From the NCBI GenBank assembly GCA_916048095.2, contig OU696579.1, positions 124,001-188,000 on the forward strand: a stretch of DNA of 64,000 bases, given 5' to 3'. The notes under the pieces are model-generated. The model saw only the letters and a list, made by a program, of their open reading frames with translations. It was not told the origin of the DNA and searched no databases. This DNA is from Sacculina carcini. Its lineage: Eukaryota > Arthropoda > Thecostraca > Sacculinidae. Of this stretch, positions 12,101 through 22,670 are shown in pieces (positions within the stretch are counted from its first letter, which is position 1; each line of letters starts with the position of its first letter). The translations under genes and the position numbers were made by a program.

Positions 12101-15100
12101 GCACCCCTTCCTTCATATTATCGAAGCACAAACTAGGGAGCACAGAAAATATGTGCTCGAAACATTCACCTCAGGATTCAACGACTTCACAAATTGTTTC
12201 ATCAATCCAGCTTGATATGAATGGAAAGAAGTATATTTTATCGACTGACAATTGGATTGTGGACAATATTTGGCATATCTGCTTTCAGAGTCTCACGCAT
12301 GGATCATTCCTTCTGGACCCAGTTAATGTCTCGAGCTCTACTGTCTCACATACACTGATAGCAGGGGTACTTCGTAAATCCTTTTATTAGACCTAGAAGG
12401 AAATAGACTATTTTGAGGTCCACACAAATTGTCGAGTTTTGCTCGTGGTATTTTAGTAGACCAATCACAGTTATAAATCACATAGGGCATGCACACTCAC
12501 ACACACACGCAAACACACACACACACACACCGTCGCAGGACATGTACAATTTGCAGGCACAATCGTACACACAATCGTAACCTAACCCCGCACAAACTTA
12601 AGCACACTAACATGTTCACATACTCACTCACACACAGTTTCTCACGCTCTCTCACATTACACCATCGCACAACAATATCTTAGCACATTTCAGCAGCAAA
12701 GCACTTGCCGGTTAGCCAGTATAAACATCGCAGGTAATATACCAATGTGACAACAATGGAAAAACTGGGGTGTGCCACTGAATGGAAAACTCCAAATTGC
12801 AATACAACTGGAGCATGCCGAGATAAACCGAGTTCAGATTCTGATTCAGCAGACCAAAATACGTCAGAATGTGTGAAAAAAATCGTATGCAGCAGAAAAT
12901 TCGAAAAACGTTGTTCCCCTGTGTAATTGTTGTTTAAGAGGTGCAACGAAACAAGTGGGAAAATCAGAATAAAAATCAAAAAGCTCCCATTAAATCAAAA
13001 TGAATAATTGGTAAACAAATAGATTTGAAATAATTTCATTATTATTGATCATAAAAATCAAAGTAATACATAATGATTGAGTCGGTGTAAAATAAAGCTA
13101 AAACGCAATAAAAGCAAACAGCCAACTGTCAAAAACGGCACTGGCGTTCTGTCCAATAATTTCGTCCATAGGATCATTTCGACCAAACAATCGGCGACGG
13201 CTCAGTTCATGATTAGGACACTCCACCAAGGCGTGTGGCACTGAGAGAGGTGCGTGACATGCACTGCACATAGACTGTGGTTGTAAGAGAAGTAGGTGGT
13301 GGTGGGTATCTTGTGTGTGTGTGTGTGACCGACACGAAGTCGGCACATTGCCACCTCTTCAAATATCTTCCGGTGATAAATGCACGTCCAATGTCCTATC
13401 TCAGGATTCACTGCTTTCAGCTTATGAGGACCACATTCAGCCAAAACGTGCTGCCACCACAATAAAATAAATTTATGAATGACTTAATTCATATGCGAAA
13501 ATCGAACAGGAAAATAAATATCACGTGAAGGAAAATTACGGGCGACAGCAAGCTTTGGGGCTGTGTCTGTCCGCTCGTTACCCACAACTCACAACACAAC
13601 ACAACACAAGCTCGTTACCAACGTGGGCGCTCAGTGACAGCAGACGTGAGCATTTCCAGCAACACATTTCCAACACTACCCGACAATTTCGAGTCATCAG
13701 TGTACACGGCATTATGCCCATCGTAGTTGTAAATGCTTCCGTTAACAGAGCACTTGGAAGTGTACGACTTTTGGGTACAGATGCTAATGTAGTGTTAATT
13801 TATTATTATTCTTATTATTGAACAAAACGAACAAAGTGACGCAGGAAGAGCGCAAGCGCTATAAACTGCATCATGCAGCCCCTGCGCACTTTGAACGTGG
13901 AGAATAAGAAAAAGAGAAAGAGAAAAAATACACAAAGACACACACAATCATGACAGATCAATACATCACCCATCCACACACACACACCCATCCACACACA
14001 CACCCATCCACACACACACACACCCATCCACACACACACACACCCATCCACACACACACACACACACACACAGACACACACGCACACACACACACCCATC
14101 CACACACGCACACACACACACCCATCCACACACGCACACACACACCCATCCACACACGCACACACACACACACAGACACACACGCACACCAACATAAACG
14201 CACTCGCACAAACACACATAATTTGAGGTGTGATCAGCTCCCAAGGTCACTATGTACTGAACCGACATGTCGTCACTGTCTCTAATCCCACATTTGACTA
14301 GTAAATTTATTTTGAGCTGCAGCGCCCTGGTGGGGGCTCACCATCAACTGCCGACCAGACTAACCAGACTAACCAGCATCCAGCACTTACTCCGTAGGTG
14401 CCCTACCGCTCTTCTGCTACCGCCGGACGTAAACCGTAAGAAGTAACCGTCTGTGCAGCAAGGAATCAACACAATCAAGACTATCTCGACTTCTTGATGG
14501 CTACAGTTCCTAAACTACGTCGGTTTCGCCGCCTGACTGTGCGGCACGAAGACTTGATTGTGTAAAATATGTAGGCACGATGAAACTGTGTGCATGTGTG
14601 TAGTGTGTCGTAAAAAAACAGTCGGTCCAGAGAACACGTATTATTCCTTTGTTGTTCCGTGACCTGTGTCTGGTAGGGCTGGGCAGGAACCGGTTCCGGA
14701 ACCGGTTCTGACGGTTCTGCTACGTGGGTATTGGAACCGGGTCCGAGACTCGGAACCGGTTCTGGAACCGGGTCCACACGGATCCGAGTCCACACGGTTC
14801 CGATTCTCGGATCCGAGTCCACACGGATCCGAGTCCACACGGTTCCGATTCTTGGACCCGGGTCCACACGGATCCGAGTCCACACGGTTCCGATTCTTGG
14901 ACCCGGGTCCACACGGATCCGAGTCCACACGGTTCCGATTCTCGGACCCGGGTCCACACGGATCCGAGTCCACACGGTTCCGATTCTCGGACCCGGGTCC
15001 ACACGGATCTTAGTATCAGGACTGACAGGAAAATGTATGCGCATTGCGCACACACTACATGAACACTACGGTGCGTTTTAGAATTAACGCTAATATGAAA

Positions 15101-17629
15101 TTGCGGTGAATGCAGTTTTTCACGTGTATTTAAAAAATGCCTATTATATTTTCTTCTTTTTTCTGAAATACATGTACATTATTTGCAAGTAAGTCTGTGC
15201 GCGCAGAGTCATATTACACGAGGTATAATACTAAATTTAATACATATTATTTATTGCGCTTATTTTATTGAATATATTATTAATATATTATTTTTTGGCG
15301 TATGATTACCGGAATTTGATTAAATAACCGCATTTTCAGATAATTTGAGCGAAAAAGTATCGCATGAATGTTGATACAACATTTTTCTAAATCTGCGTGA
15401 AAACTGCATCCTTTCCATGGTGACTTCAATTACAATTCAACAATCAAACAAACAAACAACACTAATTTTAAAATCAAAGACAGCCAATTAATCGCTACAC
15501 GATCGCAATTTCACGACAAAATGGATGTTTCAACTTGACTTCCGGAAAAGGTTTTCTCATTGAATCCAATAAAATAGACATTTTCGGAATCAGCATGAAA
15601 AAATGTATCTACCGCAACTTGGTACTAGTTAAACTTTTGGAAAAGTAAATAATCCACCCATTCTAATGCACACAAGCATACATGACCAAAGCTGTGATCA
15701 CGGCACATCGATCACATTTGACGTGTCGCCCACAAAGAATGTGAAAACCCATACAGGTGTGAACCAGGCGAGAAAGATGCCTGCTAAGCTTGTTTGTATC
15801 GAACGAAATGTGCGTGAAAATCCTGGATGGAAGTCAGATTGTGTGGACATTGTTGAATCTGGTCATATTTGTGTGGAAACCGTGTTTTCACTCAGAATCT
15901 GTTATGACTGAAATCAGCAGGCTGCCTTGGTTGTACGCGGCTAAGGACAAATAATTTGTCAGTCAAACTGCCAGCGCCAACATCTCAACTAGTGTTTGAG
16001 CTGTTTAGTTGAATCTAGTGAGGTCCACCGTGTACACTTGAGTGGTGAGTAAAATTTGTCTTTGCCTTATTTTAAAACATTAGCGTGCATAAATATTTAG
16101 CATTACAAATTGTTTGCACTTAATAGAATGACATGTTTATCAATTTCAATCTTTTTTAAATTTAGTATTGTAGTGTTCCAACATTAGTAGCGTAGCAGAG
16201 GGGCCTGAGTGACATTGCGATTATTACGAAAATGTGCACAATGTTCATCATTGTATCTCATAATGATCACTCAATGAGGGCATTAAGGGGAAAATCACTC
16301 TTTTATTGAACTCGGCGTATACTGTATCATTTAAGCATTTAGTCATACTAATAACTAACATACTTCTTCCCTAATGTAACTTTTTTTTACCCGAGAACGC
16401 CCATTATATCGCTAATATGGAATTGTTGTGAAATTGCCAATATGCCTCGATATAGAACTATTCAAATTCATATTTTTCATATTTTCCATTTCACGTCTCC
16501 CGAGAAGTGAATCCATTATCATGGTGGAGGGACCGAGCGTTGTTACTGCCTCGACTACATGAAGTGGCGACAAAATATTTGTGCACACCGGCATCTTCCG
16601 TTCCATCTGAACGTTTATTTTCAAAAGCCGGTGAATGGATATCACACAGACGGAACAGTCTCAAAGAAGAAAACATAAACATGATTCTCTTTTTGAATAA
16701 AAATGTGTAATATATACGCGTTTTGTGTATGTGTGTGTGAACGTGTGCGTTACGGAATAAGCGAACGTTTTCGGGCAATAGCCGAAATCAAATTATTGTT
16801 TGTTTGAGATATTATGTAACAGGTGATACGCAAACATTGTTTATATTGGAAAGTACATTGACTATTTAGCACATTTTTGCAGCATTAGCCACATTATTGT
16901 GTCAGCATTGTATGCATTTTTCTGTTGTTAAATATAGAGATGTTAATGCCTTGTACATGTCTTCATTGAATATTAAAGCTTTTCTTCAAATTACAGGGCC
17001 GTAGTCAAGAGTTATATGCCTCACTCACCCAAAAAAACAAAATGAGGATCCCCCACAAAAATGAAATTTATGAAATGTTGAATTTAATTTTGTGAGAATA
17101 CCCACTATAATGAAACTGATAGAACTTTGACTTTGAATAAAATTTTGAATTTATATATACATTTGTTATTTTCCCAGTCACACGTTCATCTATGCCAACT
17201 CTCTTTTGTGTCTTCTCCCTTTGGGTGATCTCTAAACATGCGCACAGACAATATATTTTTTCATCCAAGCGGAACCGGTTCCGGAACCGGTTCCAACGGT
17301 TCCACTGCCCTACGGATCCGGAACCGTGAGTATCAATTTTCACGGTTCCTGCCCAGCCCTAGTGTCTGGCCACAATCACATTTCCAGTGTTTTCATTTTC
17401 TAGTTTCAATTGTCTCTGTCTGTAGATGAGCAAAGTGCATAGGGAATGCAGTCATACGCGTTATTATGATAATCGTCTTAGAACAGCTCAGTACGTCTTA
17501 GAACACAAACAGTATTACAATGAGAAAGTAGCAAAATGACATTGATCTGTAATGGAATTCCACCAACCTGGTTCCATAGCCAGCAGCCAGAATAACAGCC
17601 GTAAACTTTTCAATCACAGCACTGGACAT
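4977..17629 (-). CDS. Sugar-nucleotide-type nucleotidyltransferase, 4 exons
   Basis: Predicted NTP_transferase-fold enzyme that would join a nucleoside triphosphate to a sugar phosphate; the substrate is unknown and it is probably cytosolic. Exons on the minus strand: 17629-17568, 9392-9048, 7817-7601 and 5231-4977. The 879 nt encode 292 aa, and every junction keeps the frame. Exon 1 gives the start codon and [11 protein letters not shown]. Exon 2 continues with LQRD, then [11 protein letters not shown] and ends DHVLFIGG. Exon 3 starts [14 protein letters not shown] and contains VIDFKEKPF. Exon 4 begins [11 protein letters not shown] and includes RDATG and [11 protein letters not shown]. The Gly-rich nucleotide loop, the KPLLP motif and the GGDTLF metal-binding motif are all present and split exactly at introns. 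Intron 3 appears to use a GC donor (CAG|GCAAGT); an in-frame GT alternative lies 6 nt upstream. Length and order match a patchily distributed eukaryotic/bacterial-like family. Confidence 0.88.
5880..6290. repeat. TG microsatellite and dispersed repeat, copy 1
   Basis: Degenerate (TG)n at 5890-6000 and (TG)n(AG)n at 6140-6192 lie within a repeat shared with 25010-25275. Both copies have TGCAACACTGGC...CTACGTG, then ACTTGCGA and GAGCCGACRTGTGTGYTCTC in the same order. Confidence 0.65.
6249..7160 (-). mobile_element. Decayed LINE fragment with RNase H domain
   Basis: On the minus strand, [12 protein letters not shown] (about 6935-6900) matches the start of a LINE RNase H domain. Further on, a stretch ending [19 protein letters not shown] (about 6545-6475) matches its C-terminal motif, with the usual Trp codon now TGA. 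The last part (6400-6249) resembles the [11 protein letters not shown]...CRLLHIRP tail seen at 13360-13460. The order is as expected for an I/R1-type ORF2, but several frames are needed, so it is dead. Confidence 0.65.
8490..8860 (+). mobile_element. Fragment of a LINE reverse transcriptase
   Basis: The plus strand encodes [32 protein letters not shown] and then [13 protein letters not shown]. These resemble the region after the YADD box of Jockey/I-type LINE RTs (N-K-S-x-x-x-V-S-R-S-R-T...LEYC), with an internal deletion. It lies inside intron 2 of the nucleotidyltransferase gene, on the opposite strand. Confidence 0.45.
9846..9935 (-). mobile_element. Tc1/mariner-like transposase remnant
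   Basis: The minus strand reads [19 protein letters not shown], which resembles the mariner catalytic segment SPDLxPxDFFLWGxLKxxVY. The rest of the open frame (to 10139) shows nothing similar. It is a short fragment in intron 1 of the nucleotidyltransferase gene. Confidence 0.45.
10440..10738. other. GC-rich island with an internal duplication
   Basis: About 300 bp are strongly GC-rich in AT-rich surroundings. Two imperfect copies of about 85 bp start CGGACGTAC (near 10489 and 10571) and share GGCGCGCGxGAxGCAGCG and ACGCCGC-like blocks. Open frames on both strands reflect base composition. It may be part of a transposon or a CpG-like element; the function is unknown. Confidence 0.5.
11385..12130 (-). 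pseudogene. Decayed copy of a multicopy DEQG-type protein family
   Basis: The minus strand encodes [20 protein letters not shown] (about 12110-12050). Later (about 11610-11430) come [40 protein letters not shown] and WDKHM. This order matches an unnamed, high-copy, transposon-like protein family I recall from arthropod and cnidarian genomes. The intervening 11981-11706 frame ([20 protein letters not shown]...) is unfamiliar and may be an insertion. Stops and frame changes mark it as dead. I know of no assigned biochemical role. Confidence 0.45.
12131..13079. other. Intronic sequence with a CA microsatellite
   Basis: Part of intron 1 of the nucleotidyltransferase gene. (CA)n lies at 12490-12530. 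Otherwise no gene, transposon end or RNA is recognised. Confidence 0.4.
13080..13770 (-). mobile_element. 3' part of an RNase H-bearing LINE
   Basis: Reading the minus strand from 13770, [11 protein letters not shown] fits the first catalytic Asp strand of LINE RNase H and [10 protein letters not shown] fits its end. The tail follows: [27 protein letters not shown], a [19 protein letters not shown]ys-His cluster, and a stop near 13098. It is nearly identical to 4041-4384 over the last ~350 bp. The RNase H domain has an internal deletion. Confidence 0.7.
13798..13930 (-). repeat. Dispersed retroposon-like repeat, copy 2
   Basis: Same family as 1760-1890: GCGCAAGCGCTATAAACTGC then ATCATGCAGCCCCTGCGC. 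It begins on the plus strand with a TTATTATTATT run, the complement of a (TAA)n tail. Confidence 0.6.
13965..14215. repeat. (CA)n / CCATCCACA microsatellite
   Basis: About 250 bp of CACACA interrupted by regularly placed CCATC, giving overlapping cysteine-valine or threonine-histidine open frames on both strands. These frames are artefacts of the repeat. Confidence 0.9.
14740..15008. repeat. 45-bp subterminal tandem array in the hAT element
   Basis: Units contain TCCACACGGATCCGAGTCCA followed by CACGGTTCCGATTCT and GGACCCGGG, repeated about five times. GGTTCCGGAACCGGTT and GGATCCGG blocks also occur near the right end (17260-17330). The array thus grew from subterminal motifs where hAT transposases usually bind. 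The several 100-190 aa open frames across it are periodicity artefacts. Confidence 0.8.
16507..16710 (+). pseudogene. hAT transposase C-terminal dimerisation remnant
   Basis: The plus strand encodes [20 protein letters not shown] then [20 protein letters not shown], the classic hAT C-terminal dimerisation signature ([13 protein letters not shown]...R..L.......LFLN). It ends with a TAA near 16710. No BED finger or catalytic region is readable upstream within 14674-16500. Confidence 0.8.
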
Positions 17630-17764
17630 GATTCAACAGGACTTTCACATTCACACACAAACATCAAACGCATATTTCTGAAAATGAAACCAATAAAAAA
17701 TGTGAATATCAAATAAACGACAATATTTACCTTACTTCATAACGCAACATTAAAATATTTATAA

Positions 17765-18010
17765 TAACTAGGGCTGTCAAAAGTTAATAAAGTTACTTTT
17801 TCATCTAAAGGTCACCTTTTCTTAAGATGTCTAAAACTGCATGAAAAAGTTGTATATGATGAATTTTTTAAAAAGTTATTAGGTTACCAAAAGTTACTTT
17901 TTCGTCGTTAGGTTACTATTTTCCTTTTAGGTTACTTTTCCATTGTGAGGTTAATTTTGCCATATTTTTGTTATTTTGTTACTTGATCACGGGTTTTGGT
18001 AACTTTCCAG
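17765..18010. repeat. AT-rich dispersed repeat with GGTTACTTTTTC motifs
   Basis: It begins TAGGGCTGTCAAAAG, a hAT-like terminus, and contains repeated GTTACTTTT blocks. Similar sequence occurs at 39130-39320 and faintly at 23520-23610. No right terminus or duplication was identified. Confidence 0.4.
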
Positions 18011-18304
18011 GAATAGAAAGTGTATAAATTAGAATAAGAAGGAAAATTGGAGGATATATAAGCTCTGAAGATGAAAAAATGCATTTCTTTGGCTGTCAAA
18101 ATTTTACATTTGCTTGCTTACACATGTATATTGCTTACTAAGCTTACATTTGCTTGCTATTTACTGCGAACTTGTTTGCTATTGTTATTATGCGGTCTAC
18201 TATCAACACACATTGCTCAACACTTGTGGATGCGGTCTACTAACAACACACCACCGTACCCTACTATCAACACACATCCGTCGAGCACTCACACATTGCT
18301 CAAG

Positions 18305-18919
18305 CTGGACGTTATCGCACAGAGTTCCAGCGTGCCACACAGGTGCTGCTTAAAATGAATATCCGGAAGAGCAAATTTCAGAAACCATTGCGGCTGCGCT
18401 GAGCAAGCATTTTGAAGAGAACGCTTCGAGTGACGCCCGGAGGACTGTCTCACTTTTTAATAGAGAAACTGCATTCTGCGCATAAGGCGGACGAACGCGT
18501 CATGAAGGAGATCGTCGACAAGAGCGTCAAACCCACTAAATCAAGTAAGACAGTGAAATTGGTAATTTATTATCGTTCACAAAAAGCATCGAATCTTATA
18601 TTGCGCAACAAAGCGTACAATGACAGACCAGACAAGCTGCAGCGATACCACGTCGTCTACCGGTACAATTATGAAAGCGATGAGGGGTGCGGACCTCATG
18701 GATATGAGGTCAACACTGTCGCGCTGTTTAAGCTGCCATCTCAACAGCGGAACCGTCAAAAACTATAGTGCAGCGGCGCATAGCACAAAGATCAGCAGAG
18801 AAGAGATAGTGATACGAACAGAAATACTGGTGCATAAAACCGACAACATGCGATTGAAACTCATGGAAGCAGTTCACATCACAACAATACGCCCAAAAAT
18901 CAACGTACAGTTGGAATAA
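18305..18919 (+). mobile_element. Penelope-like element fragment (GIY-YIG end)
   Basis: The plus strand encodes FQRATQVLL and EYPEEQISETI, then KLVIYYRSQKASNLILRNKA and DKLQRYHVVYRYN. In another frame follow LSRCLSCHLNSGTVKN and EILVHKTDNMRLKLMEAVHI with TTIRPKINVQLE. This order matches the linker and GIY-YIG endonuclease domain of Penelope-like ORFs. At least two frameshifts and the lack of a reverse transcriptase upstream show it is a dead 5'-truncated copy. Confidence 0.75.
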
Positions 18920-19239
18920 AATGTTGTTCTCCCCACCAAGAGGTGCACTGGACGCGCCCATGCGCGAGGTGCCAAACCGGCCACGCGCAGTCAACAGTGC
19001 GAGAACCCTTACAATATAAGTGTGAATTTACACGCTGCACACAGGCACGAGGTGTTAAAAAACCGATCATATGTAAGCGCACACATAGCAACAAATGGCA
19101 ATTAGTTGACCGTATTGTCTGATGATGGAGACAGATTTCTACGAAGCATTATGTATAGGTGATTTATTAAGGAAGATTAGTAGCGACCCTGCCGCGATGT
19201 AAGTCGTTATTACAGTTTGCCCACCACGGCACGTTGAGT

Positions 19240-19735
19240 TGGCAGTATCAAGCAAGCATACTAACACTTCAGCGAGTATCAAGCAAGAATACTAACACAT
19301 CAGCGAGTATCAAGCAAGAATACTAACTCTTCAGCGAGTATCAAGCAAGAATACTAACTCTTCAGCGAGTATCAAGCAAGAATACTAACACTTCAGCGAG
19401 TATCAAGCAAGAATACTAACACTTCAGCGAGTATCAAGCAAGAATATTAATACTTCAGCGAGTATCAAGCAAGAATATTAATACTTCAGCGAGTATCAAG
19501 CAAGAATACTAACACTTCAGCGAGTATCAAGCAAGAATACTAACACTTCAGCGAGTATCAAGCAAGAATACTAACTCTTCAGCGAGTATCAAGCAAGAAT
19601 ATTAATACTTCAGCGAGTATCAAGCAAGAATACTAACACTTCAGCGAGTATCAAGCAAGAATACTAACACTTCAGCGAGTATCAAGCAAGAATACTAACA
19701 CTTCAGCGAGTATCAAGCAAGAAAATAAAAACTTC
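19240..19735. repeat. 31-bp satellite, about 16 copies
   Basis: The units contain CTTCAGCGAGTATCAAGCAA followed by GAATACTAACA. Variation among copies is small (AATATTAATA, ACTCTTC variants), so the array is young. It follows the Penelope-like fragment by about 300 bp. Confidence 0.95.
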
Positions 19736-20739
19736 ATCGAGTTCGACCAGCCCGGAAAGAGACCATTCTTTTTGCGCAGCCAAAGCTGGCCCGATGCTGG
19801 CGAGAAGGTCCTGAGCGAACTTATCGTCCGGAGCATACTAAATAGTAGTCAGGCTCCCCCACAAATATTCACGGTTCTCGGTCATATGACGTGTCGAGAT
19901 TAGACCATCGAAAAGCTCAGGTGTTGAGCGGTCATACAATCCGTATACTTCGGTTTTTATCGCGCTATAGCACGCGCACGCACGCATGAAGGCAGTAGCT
20001 GAAAAACCACGTCGGGAGGCAGTGCCGACAGTACATGGTTAAACTGGATTGCTTCAGATGCTCTGCAGCCAGAATTGAGCTTTCAAGACCATAAACTCGC
20101 GTACTGTTGGCTTTTGGCATAAATACTAGCGCCTTGGCAGAGACGCGGTTTATTGCGGTTTCACTATATTCACTATATCGTAGCTAGGCTACTTTTCTAA
20201 CGAGATAGTTGGAAACATGGACCCCTTGGAGGACAGATTACAATGTGAAAGTGAATTCCAATGTGTGAACTAGGTTTACAATGTGAAAAATTAGCCTTAC
20301 CGTATATGGCCACATAAAAAAAGAAAATAAATGGCGCATTTAGAGGTATCCTAGGGGATCCTTTCCCCGTTTTCTCCTACAAATCACTCTCGCAATTTTC
20401 TGCTATTGTGCAAGCATCTGAACAAATTTAACTTGAAAGATTCAACATCATCAGAAACAAGAAGAAATCGAATGAACCAATAGATTACCAGAAATAATCA
20501 ATTTGGTTATACACGTGCGGATAAATGCTAGATGAAGTACCACAATACTATGAAAAACATGAGTAAATATTACATACGTTTGGAAAGCACAAATATAAGC
20601 CCTCACGATTTAGAAGAACCAATGAGACACCAGATATCGCACACAGGCACAAAAGTTGAGCGACCGCACAACGAATCGCGACCAACAATCGAGACAAACC
20701 TGTTTCCTTCCTGGTTGAGGTACGATATTTCGACCTTTT
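19736..20739. other. Unassigned sequence
   Basis: Nothing is recognised with confidence. A GC-richer part (19750-20220) has a TATA-like CATAAATACT at about 20120, which could be part of a long terminal repeat, but no matching partner was seen. Confidence 0.3.
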
Positions 20740-21031
20740 ACTGTGCTTGTTTTGATGCAATTCCTTGGTGTTATATTTTATTTATCCATCTTTCCTTCAC
20801 TTAACTTTCGCTCTTTTCCCGTTTTTCCCTTTTTACATTGTACTATGAATATGGTAGTTTATGGCGTCTTTTATAGTATCTCTATCGTAGTGGGTTATTA
20901 TAGCCGTCGGCATGTTTTTTGTGTGTGTGCGGTGTTTTCATGTTTAATCTTCTCCTTTTTCCCTTGTTCGTTGTAGCTTGTCGCGATTGTGTTCCGCGAT
21001 GAGCGCTATACAAATAAATGATTGATTGATT
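20740..21031 (+). mobile_element. 3' end of an L2/CR1-group LINE
   Basis: A T-rich 3' UTR ends GAGCGCTATACAAATAAATG followed by (ATTG)n. The GAGCGCTATA...AAATA motif also ends the LINEs at 43305-47695, 50150-54330 and 61245-61320. It is a 5'-truncated copy with no RT coding left. Confidence 0.65.
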
Positions 21032-21734
21032 GAAACCAAGGCTTTCGATATTGCTGTGGGCGTTTACTCCGATTGCGACCACATCACACCCTACAATGAC
21101 AAAACCAAAACGTTATTATTGTTGTTATTGGTTACTGCATGTAGCACATGTTAGGCTCAGATGCAGATAAAACCAAAACATGATTTCATCGCGCCACAAT
21201 TGCAATCACAGGGATTTGGGAGTTTAATTGATAGTTGAAAATAGATTAGACTTTCGAAAACCAGTTGCCCGATTTCCCTCAGAATTAATTTTTAAAATAT
21301 TCAGTTTAAGTAATTTCAAGGTTAAAATAGATGAATATATATTCGTCATTGTCTGTTTATTTACCAACTGGGCATAAACCCACATAAATACAACCATGAA
21401 ATTCAGTATAATTTTGAAAATGGTTAAAAATGAAATGATTAATGAAAATGATTAATTAAAAAATGAAGCAATCAACAGAAATAAAGCAAAACATGCAGCA
21501 ATTTAAAAAATATCCAAATATAGTATGGACAAACATATATTTACCAATACAGGTATCATATCGATTTTAACTATGTTGTATGTATCATCAAATACATTGT
21601 CTCAATTTGTTTTGATTTCGAGACCGCACTTGCTTTGCAATAACAAGAAACCGTAGATCAGCCATACACGTCACCAGTCTGTACGCAGTCTGTAGTGTGA
21701 TTGGTCGCTGAAAGTGGATGGTGCATTATTCGGC
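21032..21734. other. AT-rich unassigned sequence
   Basis: No gene is seen. A short segment at 21105-21155 (TTGTTGTTATTGGTTACTGC then ATGTAGCACA) recurs at 39660-39710, so a small dispersed repeat is present. Confidence 0.35.
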
Positions 21735-22504
21735 ATGTGTCTCTCTATCAGACCGAGGGCGTCAGTTTGTCTCTGACCTCTGGAAAGAGTTATGGGCGTT
21801 ACTTGGAGCACAATTGACCACGTCCGGCGCCCACATGCCCCAACATAACGGTCTGGTTGAGCGCATGCACCGGCAACTGAAGGCATGATTGACAGCTGCA
21901 CTGCAGAATAACATCAATTGGCCATCAGCTCTCCCCGTCGTACTTATGGGAATGCGTTCGTCATACAAGCCCGACATAGGAACGTCGTCTGCAGAACTCG
22001 TTCTGGGGAGAAGTTCCGGCTTCCAGGTCAATTTTTCACCGAGACTCATCCAGTTCCTGCGAGTGAGATGGCGCGCCAGTTGGTGAAGTCATTTGCTGAC
22101 TTACAGACTGTCCCGACAGCTTGGCATCGCCGCCGGCCTTTCATCTCACCGTCACTGTCAACGGCTTCGCACGTATTCGTGAGGGTGGACAGCGTTAGAG
22201 CTCCGCTATCTCCTCCATACCAAGGACCATACGCGGTGATTCATCGAGGGGAGAAAGCGTTTGTGATAAACAATAACGGCAAGGAAGATACGGTTGCAGT
22301 GGACCGACTGAAGCACGCACATTTGGAGCGGAGTGACCAGACTTCACAGACGCCACTCGCGGCCTCGTCTCCAGCGCCAGTTCATGCTGATTCACCACAG
22401 ACGCCAGCTCAAACTCCATCGTCAGCGTCAACATCTCCACTGACTGTCAGAATCTAGTCCCGGCGCTCCAGACCAGTGCGGCCTCCATATCGCTTCAGGT
22501 AGTC
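21735..22504 (+). mobile_element. Ty3/Gypsy integrase fragment, C-terminal part
   Basis: Frames on the plus strand give SDRGRQFVSDLWKELWALLG, then MPQHNGLVERMHRQLK: the second Asp and the Glu of the integrase catalytic triad. These are followed by NINWPSALPVVLMGMRSSYK. After a frameshift near 21990 the frame continues with LPGQFF, HVFVRVDSVRAPLSPPYQGP and DTVAVDRLKHAHLE, the usual Gypsy integrase C-terminus, ending RPVRPPYRFR at about 22501. There is at least one stop (after RQLKA) and one frameshift, so it is inactive. Confidence 0.8.
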
Positions 22505-22574
22505 GATCGTCGTATATTTATATCGGTATATGGCAGCGGCCGGTGTGTTGGCTATCCACACTGACGTCACTGCG

Positions 22575-22670
22575 TGTATGAGTGTGTGTGTGATATTGTA
22601 TTTATGCGTGTATGTGTGTGTGTGTGTGTGATAATGTATGTATGCGTGTGTGTGTGTGTGTGTGTGTCAC
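22575..22670. repeat. (TG)n microsatellite
   Basis: Interrupted TGTGTGTG/TATGCGTG sequence directly downstream of the integrase fragment. Confidence 0.9.

Larger units (their letters stand above)
14674..17361. mobile_element. hAT DNA transposon with perfect 8-bp target duplication
   Basis: The ends are inverted copies of TAGGGCTGGGCAGGAACCG, and both sides are flanked by the identical octamer GTGTCTGG (14666-14673 and 17362-17369). Eight-base duplications are the hallmark of hAT elements. The element is 2,688 bp. It keeps only a C-terminal transposase remnant (16507-16710), so it cannot move on its own. Its left subterminal zone has expanded into a 45-bp array. It sits in intron 1 of the nucleotidyltransferase gene just downstream of exon 1. 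From 15010 to 16500 no conserved coding is recognised. Confidence 0.85.

Noticed and set aside
13840-13870. Idea that the SINE-like family borrows the LINE GAGCGCTATA terminus
   Set aside because: In the sense orientation, judged by the (TAA)n tail, the repeat reads TATAGCGC, the reverse of the LINE motif, and it is not at the 3' end.
13815-14285. Overlapping open frames of 85-134 codons rich in Cys/Val or Thr/His
   Set aside because: They are translations of the (CA)n/CCATC microsatellite on both strands.
14481-15081. Six open frames of 110-190 codons
   Set aside because: They follow the 45-bp tandem array (a multiple of three) in the hAT subterminal region; periodicity keeps all frames open.
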